Shown: positions 36,297-44,746, numbered from the stretch's first letter. The stretch: 64,000 bases of DNA from an uncultured Eubacterium sp. (GCA_900539325.1 UQCC01000004.1:1-64000); one strand, 5' to 3'. Program-made: numbers and translations. The notes: generated by a model from the sequence alone, not told the origin.

Positions 36297-37419
36297 ATTT
36301 TTCAATCATTTTTCTTGCTTCAAAAACCGAAATGTTGTTTTCTTCCGCAATTTTTACAATGTCATCAAATTCAATTTTTTCGGTTTGTGTGCCGTAGCCG
36401 TGCGAACGCTTGATGCAAACACCGTTTTTTTCGTATATTTTTCTGTTGAGAATTGCACGAATACACTCAATCTGCCTTATGCCAAGCGTGGTTGTGTGTT
36501 TGAACATCTGCTTTGTAAGTTCGTCTTTGTCGGAAGGGGAGCAGATGACCGTAAATTCAAATGCCGGTCTGCTCTTTTTCATAACAATCGGCTTGATGTA
36601 TGCGTCTTTTGCACCGAGGGTTAACATTTTTTTCAGTGCATATCCGAGTTCCTCGCCCGTCATATCGTCGATTTGACAGCGAAGTTCAAACACCGTGTCG
36701 GTGTCGTTTTCTTTGATAAAAGCCCTTATAATGTTTGGCTTTTCAAAGTCTTTTGTGCCGGCACCGTAACCGATTTTTTCGTATTCGCCGTTTGAAGCGG
36801 AAAATTCGTTTGCAAAGAATTTGACAAGTGCCACACCTGTCGGAGTTGTCAGCTCACTTTTTATGTCGCCCGTAAAGCACGGTATCTTGCTTAACAATTC
36901 CGCTGTTGCGGGTGCGGGAACAGGCATAATTCCGTGAGCCGTTTTGACTTCGCCAAAGCCTGTTGCAATCGGTGAGCACACGATTTTGTCAATTTGCAAA
37001 TAATCAATCAGCAAACAGCAGGCGGTGATGTCGATTACAGCATCCTTTGCACCGACTTCATGCAGGTGAACATCGGCAACCGTTGTGCCGTGTACCTTGC
37101 TTTCTGCCTCGGCAATTAATTTGTAAACAGCTTTTGCATTTTTCTTGACTTGTTGCGGAATGTCAAAACTGTCAATAATATTGTATATTTCGGATATGCT
37201 CGTGTGAGTGTGTCCGTCTTTTTTTATGTCAACATCAAATTTTGTTGCACGAATTCCGTTTTTGCTTACTTCTCTAAGACTTACGGTTACATCACTTAAT
37301 AATGTATTTAATTTATTTATTATATATTCTTTGCTTTTTGTATCAAGTGTGTCAAGCAAAGAAGCACACAGCATATCGCCTGCCACACCCATATTACATT
37401 CTAAATATAAACTTTTCAT
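36295..37419 (-). CDS. larC: LarC, nickel insertion protein for the nickel-pincer cofactor
   Basis: CTP-dependent cyclometallase that puts nickel into the pincer cofactor of lactate racemase and related LarA enzymes. The 374-residue single-chain protein begins LYLECNMGVAGDMLCASLLD and has VADVHLHEVGAKDAVIDI and ELTTPTGVALVK, characteristic of the family. It follows larB by three bases. Neither larE nor larA is in the window, so the cofactor's user lies elsewhere. Confidence 0.9.
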   Translation of the reverse strand: MKSLYLECNMGVAGDMLCASLLDTLDTKSKEYIINKLNTLLSDVTVSLREVSKNGIRATKFDVDIKKDGHTHTSISEIYNIIDSFDIPQQVKKNAKAVYKLIAEAESKVHGTTVADVHLHEVGAKDAVIDITACCLLIDYLQIDKIVCSPIATGFGEVKTAHGIMPVPAPATAELLSKIPCFTGDIKSELTTPTGVALVKFFANEFSASNGEYEKIGYGAGTKDFEKPNIIRAFIKENDTDTVFELRCQIDDMTGEELGYALKKMLTLGAKDAYIKPIVMKKSRPAFEFTVICSPSDKDELTKQMFKHTTTLGIRQIECIRAILNRKIYEKNGVCIKRSHGYGTQTEKIEFDDIVKIAEENNISVFEARKMIEK

Positions 37420-37422
37420 ATG

Positions 37423-38172
37423 TTATTCCTGATGATTTATCATACTTGCTATGTATGCCGCACCGAAGCCGTTGTCGATATTCACAACGCTGACATTGCT
37501 TGCACAGCTGTTGAGCATAGTCAAAAGAGCCGAAACTCCGCCAAAGCTTGCACCGTAGCCAACGCTTGTAGGCACTGCGATAACAGGGCAGGAGGCAAGT
37601 CCGCCAACAACACTTGCAAGTGCGCCCTCCATTCCGGCAATTGCAATAACAGCCGTTGCGTTTGATAAAATTTCTGCTTTGTCAAGCAGTCTGTGTATTC
37701 CCGCAACGCCGACATCATACATTTCAACAACTTCGTTGCCAAATGCTTTTGCCGTGATTACCGCTTCTTTTGCACAGTACAAATCTGATGTTCCTGCACA
37801 GCAAACAACTATTTTGCCTTTTCCGTTCGGCTTTGGCATAGTTCCGGCAACCGCCGTCCTTGCTTCTTCATCATAGTCAAGCGGTATGGTTTTGTTTATA
37901 TCTTCTGCCTTTTCTTTGTTAATTCTTGTGATGAGCACCGTTTTTTCTCCGCTGTCAATCAGCTTTTGTGCTATCGCTTTTATTTGCTCGGCGGTCTTGC
38001 CCTCGCCGTATATCACTTCTCCTACCCCGTGACGGAGTGAGCGTGAGGTGTCAACATTTGCAAAGCCTATATCTTCATACGGTGCAAGTTTAATTTTGTT
38101 CAGCGCTTCGGCAGGGGATAATCCGCCGTTTTTTACACCTTCTAATATATATAATAACTGTTCTTTATTCAT
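37423..38172 (-). CDS. larB: LarB, pyridinium-3,5-biscarboxylic acid mononucleotide synthase
   Basis: First enzyme of nickel-pincer cofactor synthesis; it carboxylates and hydrolyses nicotinic acid adenine dinucleotide. The 249-residue protein has a PurE/AIR-carboxylase-like C-terminal domain (VVCCAGTSDLYCAKEA; VAIAGMEGALASVVGGLASCPVIAVPTSVGYG). The start is set at 38172 (MNKEQLLYIL) after AGGTGAT; an ATG six codons upstream lacks a site. It is the first gene of larB-larC. Confidence 0.9.
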   Translation of the reverse strand: MNKEQLLYILEGVKNGGLSPAEALNKIKLAPYEDIGFANVDTSRSLRHGVGEVIYGEGKTAEQIKAIAQKLIDSGEKTVLITRINKEKAEDINKTIPLDYDEEARTAVAGTMPKPNGKGKIVVCCAGTSDLYCAKEAVITAKAFGNEVVEMYDVGVAGIHRLLDKAEILSNATAVIAIAGMEGALASVVGGLASCPVIAVPTSVGYGASFGGVSALLTMLNSCASNVSVVNIDNGFGAAYIASMINHQE

Positions 38173-38244
38173 TATATCACCTATTATCATTATCCATATA
38201 AAAGGGGTGTTGTCAAGTTTTTTGAAAAAAATATATAAAACCTA

Positions 38245-38273
38245 TTGACATAGTGGGTTTTATAGGTTATAAT
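38245..38273 (+). promoter_or_regulatory. promoter of the leader peptide-metY unit, with overlapping dyads
   Basis: TTGACA (38245-38250), 17 bases, TATAAT (38268-38273), a consensus promoter. AACCTAT (38239-38245) and ATAGGTT (38262-38268) form an inverted repeat touching both boxes, a plausible operator. The transcript should start near 38280; a hairpin GCCTACT/AGTAGGC (38291-38309) precedes the leader peptide ribosome binding site. Confidence 0.75.
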
Positions 38274-38324
38274 GCAAACATAACAACAAAGCCTACTTGT
38301 GCAGTAGGCAATAGGAGATTGGTT

Positions 38325-38393
38325 ATGAACAATTTATTTGAACGATTGTTACGCCAAAATTTCCGTTTTGGGCGAATGTGTTTTTGCTGTTGA
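38325..38393 (+). CDS. 22-residue leader peptide ending in Cys-Phe-Cys-Cys
   Basis: Short reading frame with a good AGGAGA site seven bases upstream. It starts MNNLFERLLRQ and ends GRMCFCC before TGA, so three of its last four codons are cysteine. It lies between a consensus promoter and the O-acetylhomoserine sulfhydrylase gene, 56 bases ahead of that start. This is the layout of a leader peptide where cysteine shortage stalls the ribosome and changes expression downstream. AATTTCC inside it (38358-38364) is complementary to GGAAATT at the metY binding site (38437-38443), and CGCCAAAA can pair with TTTTGGGCG. No T-run terminator is seen, so control would be translational or Rho-linked. Function is inferred. 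Confidence 0.7.
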   Translation: MNNLFERLLRQNFRFGRMCFCC

Positions 38394-38449
38394 TTTATTA
38401 AAACCGATTATCACAAAAACATTTTTTAACTTGAAAGGAAATTATTATC

Positions 38450-39730
38450 ATGGCTAATTATAAATTTGAAACATTACAACTTCATGTAGGACAGGAATCA
38501 CCGGACCCAGCATCAGACGCAAGAGCAGTGCCGATTTACCAAACAACATCTTATGTTTTCCGCAACAGCGATCACGCTCAGGCAAGATTCGGTCTTGCAG
38601 ATGCAGGTAATATTTACGGCAGACTTACAAACAGTACACAGGATGTTCTTGAGCAAAGACTTGCAGCTCTTGAGGGCGGTGTAGCAGGTTTGGCAACTGC
38701 TTCGGGTGCAGCGGCAATTTCTTATGTATTTCAGGCACTTGCTTCTGCAGGTGACCATATTGTAGCCGCAAAGACAATTTACGGCGGCACATACAATTAT
38801 CTTGCACACACTTTTCCACACAGCGGTGTTACAACAACATTTGTTGACCCTGACGATGTTCAGAATTTTGAAGATGCAATTCAGGACAACACCAAGGCTA
38901 TCTTTATTGAAACATTGGGCAATCCAAACTCAAACATTATCGATATTAAAGCAGTTGCCGAAATCGCACACAAGCACAACATTCCGCTTGTAGTTGACGA
39001 TACATTCACAACTCCATATCTTCTTCGTCCAATCGAACTCGGTGCGGATATTATTGCTTCATCCGCAACAAAGTTCATCGGCGGTCACGGTACAACTCTC
39101 GGCGGTATTATCGTAGACAGCGGCAAGTTTGATTGGAAGGCTTCGGGCAAATTCCCGCAAATCGCAGATCCAAATCCAAGCTATCACGGCATAAGCTTTG
39201 TAGATGCCGTAGGCCCTGCGGCATTTGTAACTTACATTCGTGCAATCATTCTTCGTGATACAGGTGCTACAATTTCGCCTTTCAACGCATTCCTTCTTCT
39301 TCAGGGAACAGAAACTCTTTCACTTCGTGTAGAGCGTCATGTTGAAAATGCAAAGAAAGTTATAGAATACCTCAACAATCATCCGCTTGTTGAAAAAGTA
39401 AATCACCCGTCACTTAACCCTAAGTATCAGGCACTTTACAATGAATATTTCCCTAACGGTGCCGGCTCAATCTTTACATTTGAAATCAAGGGCGGCGAAG
39501 CAGAAGCAAAGAAGTTCATTGACTCGCTTCAAATCTTCTCAATCCTTGCAAATGTAGCAGATGTTAAGTCACTTGTTATTCACCCTGCAACAACAACTCA
39601 CTCACAGCTCAGCCCTGAGGAACTTGCAGAACAGAACATCAAGTCAAACACAATCCGCCTTTCAATCGGCACAGAGCATATTGATGATATTATTGCCGAC
39701 CTTGAACAGGCATTTGATAAGATTAAATAA
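38450..39730 (+). CDS. metY: O-acetylhomoserine sulfhydrylase
   Basis: PLP enzyme that makes homocysteine (or methionine from methanethiol) from O-acetylhomoserine and sulfide. The 426-residue length, the start KFETLQLHVGQESPDPASDA and YQTTSYVFRNSDHA are those of MetY. The PLP lysine is Lys208 in SSATKFIGGHG. The motif LGNPNSNIIDI and the end HPATTTHSQLSPEE are also typical. The ribosome binding site AAAGGA at 38434 could be masked by the leader peptide region. It is monocistronic, closed by the terminator at 39754-39792. Confidence 0.94.
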   Translation: MANYKFETLQLHVGQESPDPASDARAVPIYQTTSYVFRNSDHAQARFGLADAGNIYGRLTNSTQDVLEQRLAALEGGVAGLATASGAAAISYVFQALASAGDHIVAAKTIYGGTYNYLAHTFPHSGVTTTFVDPDDVQNFEDAIQDNTKAIFIETLGNPNSNIIDIKAVAEIAHKHNIPLVVDDTFTTPYLLRPIELGADIIASSATKFIGGHGTTLGGIIVDSGKFDWKASGKFPQIADPNPSYHGISFVDAVGPAAFVTYIRAIILRDTGATISPFNAFLLLQGTETLSLRVERHVENAKKVIEYLNNHPLVEKVNHPSLNPKYQALYNEYFPNGAGSIFTFEIKGGEAEAKKFIDSLQIFSILANVADVKSLVIHPATTTHSQLSPEELAEQNIKSNTIRLSIGTEHIDDIIADLEQAFDKIK

Positions 39731-39753
39731 ATCCTCTCTGCATATCATGCATA

Positions 39754-39792
39754 AAAAAGATGAACCGTGTTTTTAATGCGGCTCATCTTTTT
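39754..39792. terminator. bidirectional terminator between metY and hypE
   Basis: AAAAAGATGAACCG pairs with CGGCTCATCTTTTT with one A-C mismatch. T-runs lie on both strands. Confidence 0.8.
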
Positions 39793-39802
39793 GTTTTGTG
39801 TA

Positions 39803-40780
39803 TCAGCAAATTCTCGGCAATCCCTCACCAATCAGCACATTTACTTTTCTTTGTCCGCCAAGCGGAGTAATAAGCGTTACGCCGTCACCGTTTGTTACTT
39901 TGCCGATTATTGCGGCATTTTCGCCGTATTTGCTCTGCTTCATTAATTGTACCGCCTTGTCAGCTTGCTCGCTCGGTACAATCGCAACCAGCTTGCCCTC
40001 GTTGCCCATATGCAAAATGTTAAGTCCCAGGATTTTTGAAAATGCCTTGACTTCATCGCTGATCGGAATTGCACTTTCTTTTATCTCAATTCCTTTGCAG
40101 GAAGCGTTTGCAAGTTCGTTGAGTACCGTTCCGAGTCCGCCTCTTGTAACATCACGCATACAGTGGAGGTCAATTCCGCCGTCAATCAGGTTTTTTACAA
40201 TGTCGGTCAGCGGAGCATTGTCCGATTTTATGTTGTTTTTGATTTCCATTCTTGCAGAAAGAATTGTTGCGTGGTGGTCGCCCATAGTTCCGCTTACAAT
40301 TACACAGTCGCCGTCATGCAAGTTTGTTGAAACAATGTTTTCGTTGTCAACGAAGCCAACCCCTGCGGTGTTGATGTACACGCCGCCGTTGCCCTCGATA
40401 ACCTTTGTGTCGCCGGCAACAACGGTAACTCCGGCTTCTGCCGCAGTTTCAGCCATTGATTTTGCAATGCGTTCAAGCGTTTTGGTGTCTGCACCCTCCT
40501 CGATGATGAATGCGGATGTGATGTATTTAGGCACGGCACCTCGCATAAGCAGGTCGTTTACCGTTCCGCAAACGGCTAATCTGCCGATGTCGCCGCCGTT
40601 AAAAAACAGGGGAGTCACAACAAAACTGTCGGTTGTTATTGCGATTTTTCGGTGTCCGTCAACAACCGCACTGTCCTCCATCATATTCAGTATCGGGTTT
40701 GAAAAGCTGCGTGCAAAAATTTTGTCTATCAGCTCGCTTGTAGCCTTGCCGCCGCTTCCGTGTGATAATGTGATTTTCAT
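39803..40780 (-). CDS. hypE: hydrogenase maturation protein HypE
   Basis: Makes the cyanide ligands of the [NiFe] centre by dehydrating a carbamoyl group on its own C-terminal cysteine. The 325-residue protein begins ITLSHGSGGKATSELI, has an ATP-binding PurM-like fold and ends exactly in PRIC, the modified cysteine tail. It is the last gene of the ech-hyp operon, four bases after hypD. A long open frame on the other strand is a shadow. Confidence 0.95.
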   Translation of the reverse strand: MKITLSHGSGGKATSELIDKIFARSFSNPILNMMEDSAVVDGHRKIAITTDSFVVTPLFFNGGDIGRLAVCGTVNDLLMRGAVPKYITSAFIIEEGADTKTLERIAKSMAETAAEAGVTVVAGDTKVIEGNGGVYINTAGVGFVDNENIVSTNLHDGDCVIVSGTMGDHHATILSARMEIKNNIKSDNAPLTDIVKNLIDGGIDLHCMRDVTRGGLGTVLNELANASCKGIEIKESAIPISDEVKAFSKILGLNILHMGNEGKLVAIVPSEQADKAVQLMKQSKYGENAAIIGKVTNGDGVTLITPLGGQRKVNVLIGEGLPRIC

Positions 40781-40784
40781 ATTT

Positions 40785-41822
40785 TTACTTCCTGTTGTTA
40801 GTTATGTAGTTGTGGCAAGTGCCCTCATTGCTCACCATACAAGCACCTTTTGGATTTTCGGGTGTGCAGATTTTGTTGTATAAAGGGCAGTCGGTCGGCT
40901 TCTTGTTTCCTGAAATTATCTCGCCGCACAAGCATCCTTTTTGGTATGAATAATCGTTCGTGAGTTCTCTTGAGCCTGCATCATATTTTGCAAATTCGTT
41001 TTTCAGAGCCATTCCCGAGCCTTTTATAATGCCCAATCCTCGCCACGGTGCATCATATTCTTCAAAATATTTGTGCACAATTTCAAATGCTTTTTCGTTT
41101 CTTTCGCTTGTTACCGCTGATTTGTAAAGGTTGATTACTTTACCTTGTTTGCGAAGTTTAATAAGTGCATATATTGATGCAAGTATTTCTTCCGCTTCAA
41201 ATCCGCTGACAGCAAACGGCAAATTGTATTTTTCGGCAAGAGGCACAAATGCGTTGCTTCCCGTAATAACCGCAACATGCCCCGGGGCAATAAAACTGTC
41301 AATCTTGTTATCGCTTTCGCAAAGCGTGGCAATAACATTCGGCATAGTTTTCAGTGCGGTCAAAAGTTGCACATTTTCTATTTTTTGCTTTATGATTTCG
41401 TCAAGCAATAGTGCATATATCGGCGTTGTGGTTTCAAATCCGACTGCCGCAAACACAAAGTTTTTGTTCGGTTCAGCCTTTGCAAGTTCAATCGTTTCCG
41501 TCGGGGAATATACCATTCTTATGTCGGCACCCTCAAACTTTATGTCTTTGAGGGCTTTTTTACTGCCCAGAACTCTAATCATATCACCGAATGTAACTAT
41601 TACATTGCCGTCAAGTGCAAGTTCAATCAACTTGTCAACATAGTCCGAAACCGTAACACATACAGGGCAACCCGGGCCGCTGATAAGATGAATTTTGTCG
41701 CTTATAAGTGACGGAATGGCATTTTCGCTGATTGATGCGGTGTGAGTTCCGCAAACCTCCATCAGCGTGATTTCTTCGCCGTCATATTCTTTGAGTGCTT
41801 TTATAACATCGTTTATGTTCAT
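40785..41822 (-). CDS. hypD: hydrogenase maturation protein HypD
   Basis: Iron-sulfur scaffold that assembles Fe(CN)2CO with HypC. The 345-residue protein shows the conserved motifs LMEVCGTHTASISENAIPSL, GPGCPVCVT, FAAVGFETTTP and the C-terminal cluster cysteines (KGCLCGEI; DCPLYNKICTPENPKGACMVS). Its ATG overlaps the hypC stop by four bases. Length and motifs are normal. Confidence 0.96.
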   Translation of the reverse strand: MNINDVIKALKEYDGEEITLMEVCGTHTASISENAIPSLISDKIHLISGPGCPVCVTVSDYVDKLIELALDGNVIVTFGDMIRVLGSKKALKDIKFEGADIRMVYSPTETIELAKAEPNKNFVFAAVGFETTTPIYALLLDEIIKQKIENVQLLTALKTMPNVIATLCESDNKIDSFIAPGHVAVITGSNAFVPLAEKYNLPFAVSGFEAEEILASIYALIKLRKQGKVINLYKSAVTSERNEKAFEIVHKYFEEYDAPWRGLGIIKGSGMALKNEFAKYDAGSRELTNDYSYQKGCLCGEIISGNKKPTDCPLYNKICTPENPKGACMVSNEGTCHNYITNNRK

Positions 41823-42037
41823 TGTCCAAGTTCCTCAAGGTCTTTGAATAGGTCAACCATATATTCCGCTTCGTTTTCGGGCAAAACCTGAATTATCAGC
41901 CCTGCGTGAACCAAAACCCAATCTCCCACCTTGCAGTCAACTATGCCTTTGTTGACGGTTGTGATGTTTGATGAGTAGTCGATTTTTGCCGTGTTTCCGT
42001 TTATTTCAATTATTCTTCCGGGTGCCGCAACACACAT
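41819..42037 (-). CDS. hypC: hydrogenase maturation chaperone HypC
   Basis: Small chaperone of 72 residues that carries the iron fragment between HypD and the hydrogenase large subunit. It starts MCVAAPGRIIEI with the essential Cys2 and shows DWVLVHAGLIIQVL, the family pattern. It starts two bases after hypF. Confidence 0.95.
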   Translation of the reverse strand: MCVAAPGRIIEINGNTAKIDYSSNITTVNKGIVDCKVGDWVLVHAGLIIQVLPENEAEYMVDLFKDLEELGQ

Positions 42038-42039
42038 AA

Positions 42040-44106
42040 TTATCCTTCTTCCTGTTCGTCAAGTGCCGCAAGATATGCTTGACCGAGGCAGAGTCCTTGG
42101 TCGCCTGACGGCACCTTGTTGTTTATGTGTACTTTTATGTTGTTTTGCTTCAAAAGCTCAAAGGTTCGCTCGGTAAGTATTCGGTTGTTGAAACAACCTC
42201 CGCTGAGCGTGATCTGTTTTGCGTTGTGTTTTTTTGAAATATTCAATATCAATCTTGCAAGCATATGATGAAATCCAAGTGCAATTTCTTCCTTTGGCGC
42301 GTTTGCGTTTTTGATTTCTTCAATTATGGCTTTTGGTGATAGGGTAGGAGTAAGTTCAAAAGCCGTGCTTGCTTTTCGTGCCGTGCGTTCAAGTGCAATG
42401 GCACATTCGCCCTCATAGGTGTTGTAGTGGCAGATGTTAAGTACAGCCGCCACGGCGTCAAACAGTCTGCCCATACTTGATGAGTTCACCGTGTTTATGT
42501 TGTGCTCAATCGCACTTTTTACAAGCGGATTGCTTCCGTCATAGCAGGCAAGGCAGATGTCCGCATTTTTTGAAATCTCGTCACTTGCAAGCATCTTTGT
42601 GTATTCAAGGTGCTCAACTCTTTCTGTGTTGAAGAACACTTCACCGCCCCAAATTGCACCGTCTGTGCCGTAGCCTGTGCCGTCAAAAACAAAGCTTAAC
42701 ACATTGCCTTTTAGCTTGTGTTCGGCAATAACGCTGTATGCGTGTGCCAAATGGTGCTGATATTTGCCGCTTGTTTGCATTGCCGTTGATGAATAGTACA
42801 TCGGGTGCATATCGCAAACGGCTTTTTCAGGTGTAAAGCTGTGGAGTTTGCAAAAACGGTCAATGTTACTTTTGTATGCTTCAAAACATTTTGCGTCTTC
42901 CAAATCGCCGAAGTATTGCGACGGATAAACATAGTTGCCGTGCATTATTGCAAAACTGCTTTTTAGGTCGCCGCCAAGTGCAAGAATGTTGCTTTTCGCC
43001 TTAATTCCCACATCTATTGCAAGCGGAACATAACCTCTTGCACGGCGGATAAATTGCACCTCACCTGCGTTGATTTGCACCACGCTGTCGTCAAGCGGTG
43101 TTAGTATTTCTCGGTTGTGAGATAAAATTTTCACGCCGAATTTTTTGATTTCTTCATCATCGATTACTATCGGCTCGCCCGATAAGTTTGCACTTGTCAT
43201 TATGAGCGGCGATATGCAGTCGAGTATAAGTATTTGTATCGGATTGCACGGCAAAAACGCACCTATAAAGTCAGAATTGTCGCACACTCCGACAGGAAAT
43301 TCTTTTTTCGCTTTCAGCAAAACTATCGGCCGTGCAGGGGACAGCAGGAGTTCTCTTTCCTTGTCGGATATTTCGCAGTATTCGGCAATTTCGTTAATGT
43401 TCTTGAACATAACCGCAAACGGCTTTGTTTCTCTGCCTTTGATTTCACGGAGTTTTGTTGCACACTCTGTTTCGCATAGGCACGATAGGTGATAGCCTCC
43501 GATGTCCTTGATTGCAAGGATTTCACCGCTTTTCAGCGTCTGCACAGCTTCATTGATTGTGATATTTGTTGCAGGTCCGCAGTCGTTGCACGCAATGGTC
43601 TGTGCGTGACACCTGATATTCTGCGGTGTTGTGTATTCCTTTTGACACTCGTTACAAAGAGGGAACACGCTCATTGTAATGTTTTCTCTGTCGTATGGCA
43701 GAGAGTTGATTATGGTATATCTTGCTCCGCAGTTGATACAACTTATAAACGGGTGTTTGAATCTGCGGTTGTTTTCGTCTTTAAGTTCTTTTTCACAATT
43801 TGGGCAGGTTGCCAAATCGGGAGTGATGAACGGAATGTCGTTGTCATTTGTAGAATGGATGATTTTAAATTCCGTGTAGCTTTTGTTGTTTATTTTTTCT
43901 TCGTTGTATGATGTTATGTTAAACATACCGATAAGGCGTCGGATAAATTCCTCCAACGCCTCATTTTCTGCCTGTGCGATAATTTCAACATTACCGCCTG
44001 TGTTTTTCACTTCGCCTTTTATGTCAAGCTCTTGTGCGAGCCTCAGGGCTGTGGGGCGAAATCCGATACCCTGAACGATACCTGAAAAGGTGTATTTTTT
44101 AGTAAT
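42040..44106 (-). CDS. hypF: carbamoyltransferase HypF, probably using an ATT start codon
   Basis: Makes the carbamoyl-adenylate and transfers carbamoyl to HypE for cyanide synthesis. Domains in order are an acylphosphatase-like domain (YTFSGIVQGIGFRPTALRLA), two zinc fingers (CPNCEKEL...CINCG; CNEC...CNDCG), a YrdC-like domain and a Kae1-like carbamoyltransferase domain. Only a GTG at 44010 is available as a standard start, and it would delete the acylphosphatase motif. Coding continues upstream to the echF stop TAA (44112-44110), with AGC-ATT-ACT-AAA-AAA-TAC next. ATT at 44106 is the best candidate, with AAGGAAG a few bases before it. Length would be 688 residues, a little shorter than many HypF. 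A sequencing error or start by coupling after echF are the alternatives. Confidence 0.85.
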   Translation of the reverse strand: MTKKYTFSGIVQGIGFRPTALRLAQELDIKGEVKNTGGNVEIIAQAENEALEEFIRRLIGMFNITSYNEEKINNKSYTEFKIIHSTNDNDIPFITPDLATCPNCEKELKDENNRRFKHPFISCINCGARYTIINSLPYDRENITMSVFPLCNECQKEYTTPQNIRCHAQTIACNDCGPATNITINEAVQTLKSGEILAIKDIGGYHLSCLCETECATKLREIKGRETKPFAVMFKNINEIAEYCEISDKERELLLSPARPIVLLKAKKEFPVGVCDNSDFIGAFLPCNPIQILILDCISPLIMTSANLSGEPIVIDDEEIKKFGVKILSHNREILTPLDDSVVQINAGEVQFIRRARGYVPLAIDVGIKAKSNILALGGDLKSSFAIMHGNYVYPSQYFGDLEDAKCFEAYKSNIDRFCKLHSFTPEKAVCDMHPMYYSSTAMQTSGKYQHHLAHAYSVIAEHKLKGNVLSFVFDGTGYGTDGAIWGGEVFFNTERVEHLEYTKMLASDEISKNADICLACYDGSNPLVKSAIEHNINTVNSSSMGRLFDAVAAVLNICHYNTYEGECAIALERTARKASTAFELTPTLSPKAIIEEIKNANAPKEEIALGFHHMLARLILNISKKHNAKQITLSGGCFNNRILTERTFELLKQNNIKVHINNKVPSGDQGLCLGQAYLAALDEQEEG

Positions 44107-44109
44107 GCT

Positions 44110-44733
44110 TTACGCTTCCTTTTTGTAGGTTACTTGTCCGCTTTCACCGTCATCTTTTGCATAGCTCAAACTGTGGAATTTCAAGCAAGCTTCAATGCAC
44201 GCACCGCATTGCACGCATTCGTCACGGTTGATGCTCCAAGTTTTCTCGTTTCTGTCAACTGTGATGGCGTTTGACGGGCACTTCCTTGCACAAAGTCCGC
44301 AAAGAATACACTTGCTCATATCGTTTTTAATCTTGCCCGATGTAAGAGCAGATGCGTCTTTTGTTTCGGCTTTTTCTTCCTTTGGCGGTTCGGGAATAGG
44401 TTGTGAATAACTGTCAACGGTTTTGATTGTGCTTGGTTCGGTATATCCCGGTTTGATGTGCAGACACTTTTTCGGACAGCCCGAAACACAGTTTTCGCAC
44501 TGCACACAACCCATTCTTTCAATCGACCAGGTTCTTGTTGCACGGTCAACTTTGATTGCACCAGATGGGCACTTTCTTTGGCACATTCCGCACATAATGC
44601 AGTTGTCTATGTCAATTTCAATGTGTCCTCTTGAACGCTCCGGATAAACCGCAGGTTCGGCAGGATAATTTTTTGTAGCCGGCTTGGAAAAAAGGTTTTT
44701 CAGAGCAAAGCCGGTAAAATCCATAAGCTTCAT
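44110..44733 (-). CDS. echF: Ech hydrogenase ferredoxin subunit EchF, duplicated to four [4Fe-4S] sites
   Basis: Polyferredoxin that passes electrons from ferredoxin to the EchC/EchE catalytic pair. It has two modules of similar sequence: residues about 36-100 (CIMCGMCQRKCPSGAIKVDR, CVQCENCVSGCPKKC) and about 135-200 (CILCGLCARKCPSNAITVDR, CVQCGACIEACLKFH). A Pro/Glu/Lys linker joins them. Each module has eight cysteines, so up to four [4Fe-4S] clusters. EchF is usually one such module of about 120-140 residues; this is 207, so it is an internal duplication. It starts 13 bases after echE. Confidence 0.9.
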   Translation of the reverse strand: MKLMDFTGFALKNLFSKPATKNYPAEPAVYPERSRGHIEIDIDNCIMCGMCQRKCPSGAIKVDRATRTWSIERMGCVQCENCVSGCPKKCLHIKPGYTEPSTIKTVDSYSQPIPEPPKEEKAETKDASALTSGKIKNDMSKCILCGLCARKCPSNAITVDRNEKTWSINRDECVQCGACIEACLKFHSLSYAKDDGESGQVTYKKEA

Positions 44734-44746
44734 ATCTTACTCCTCC

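Noticed and set aside
39798..40883. Long open frame (361 codons) on the + strand
   Set aside because: It is fully antisense to hypE, whose motifs (SHGSGGK start, PRIC end) are unmistakable. It has no binding site or family features.
42040..44010. hypF starting at GTG 44010 (656 residues)
   Set aside because: It would remove the VQGIGFRP acylphosphatase segment, which is intact and in frame just upstream.
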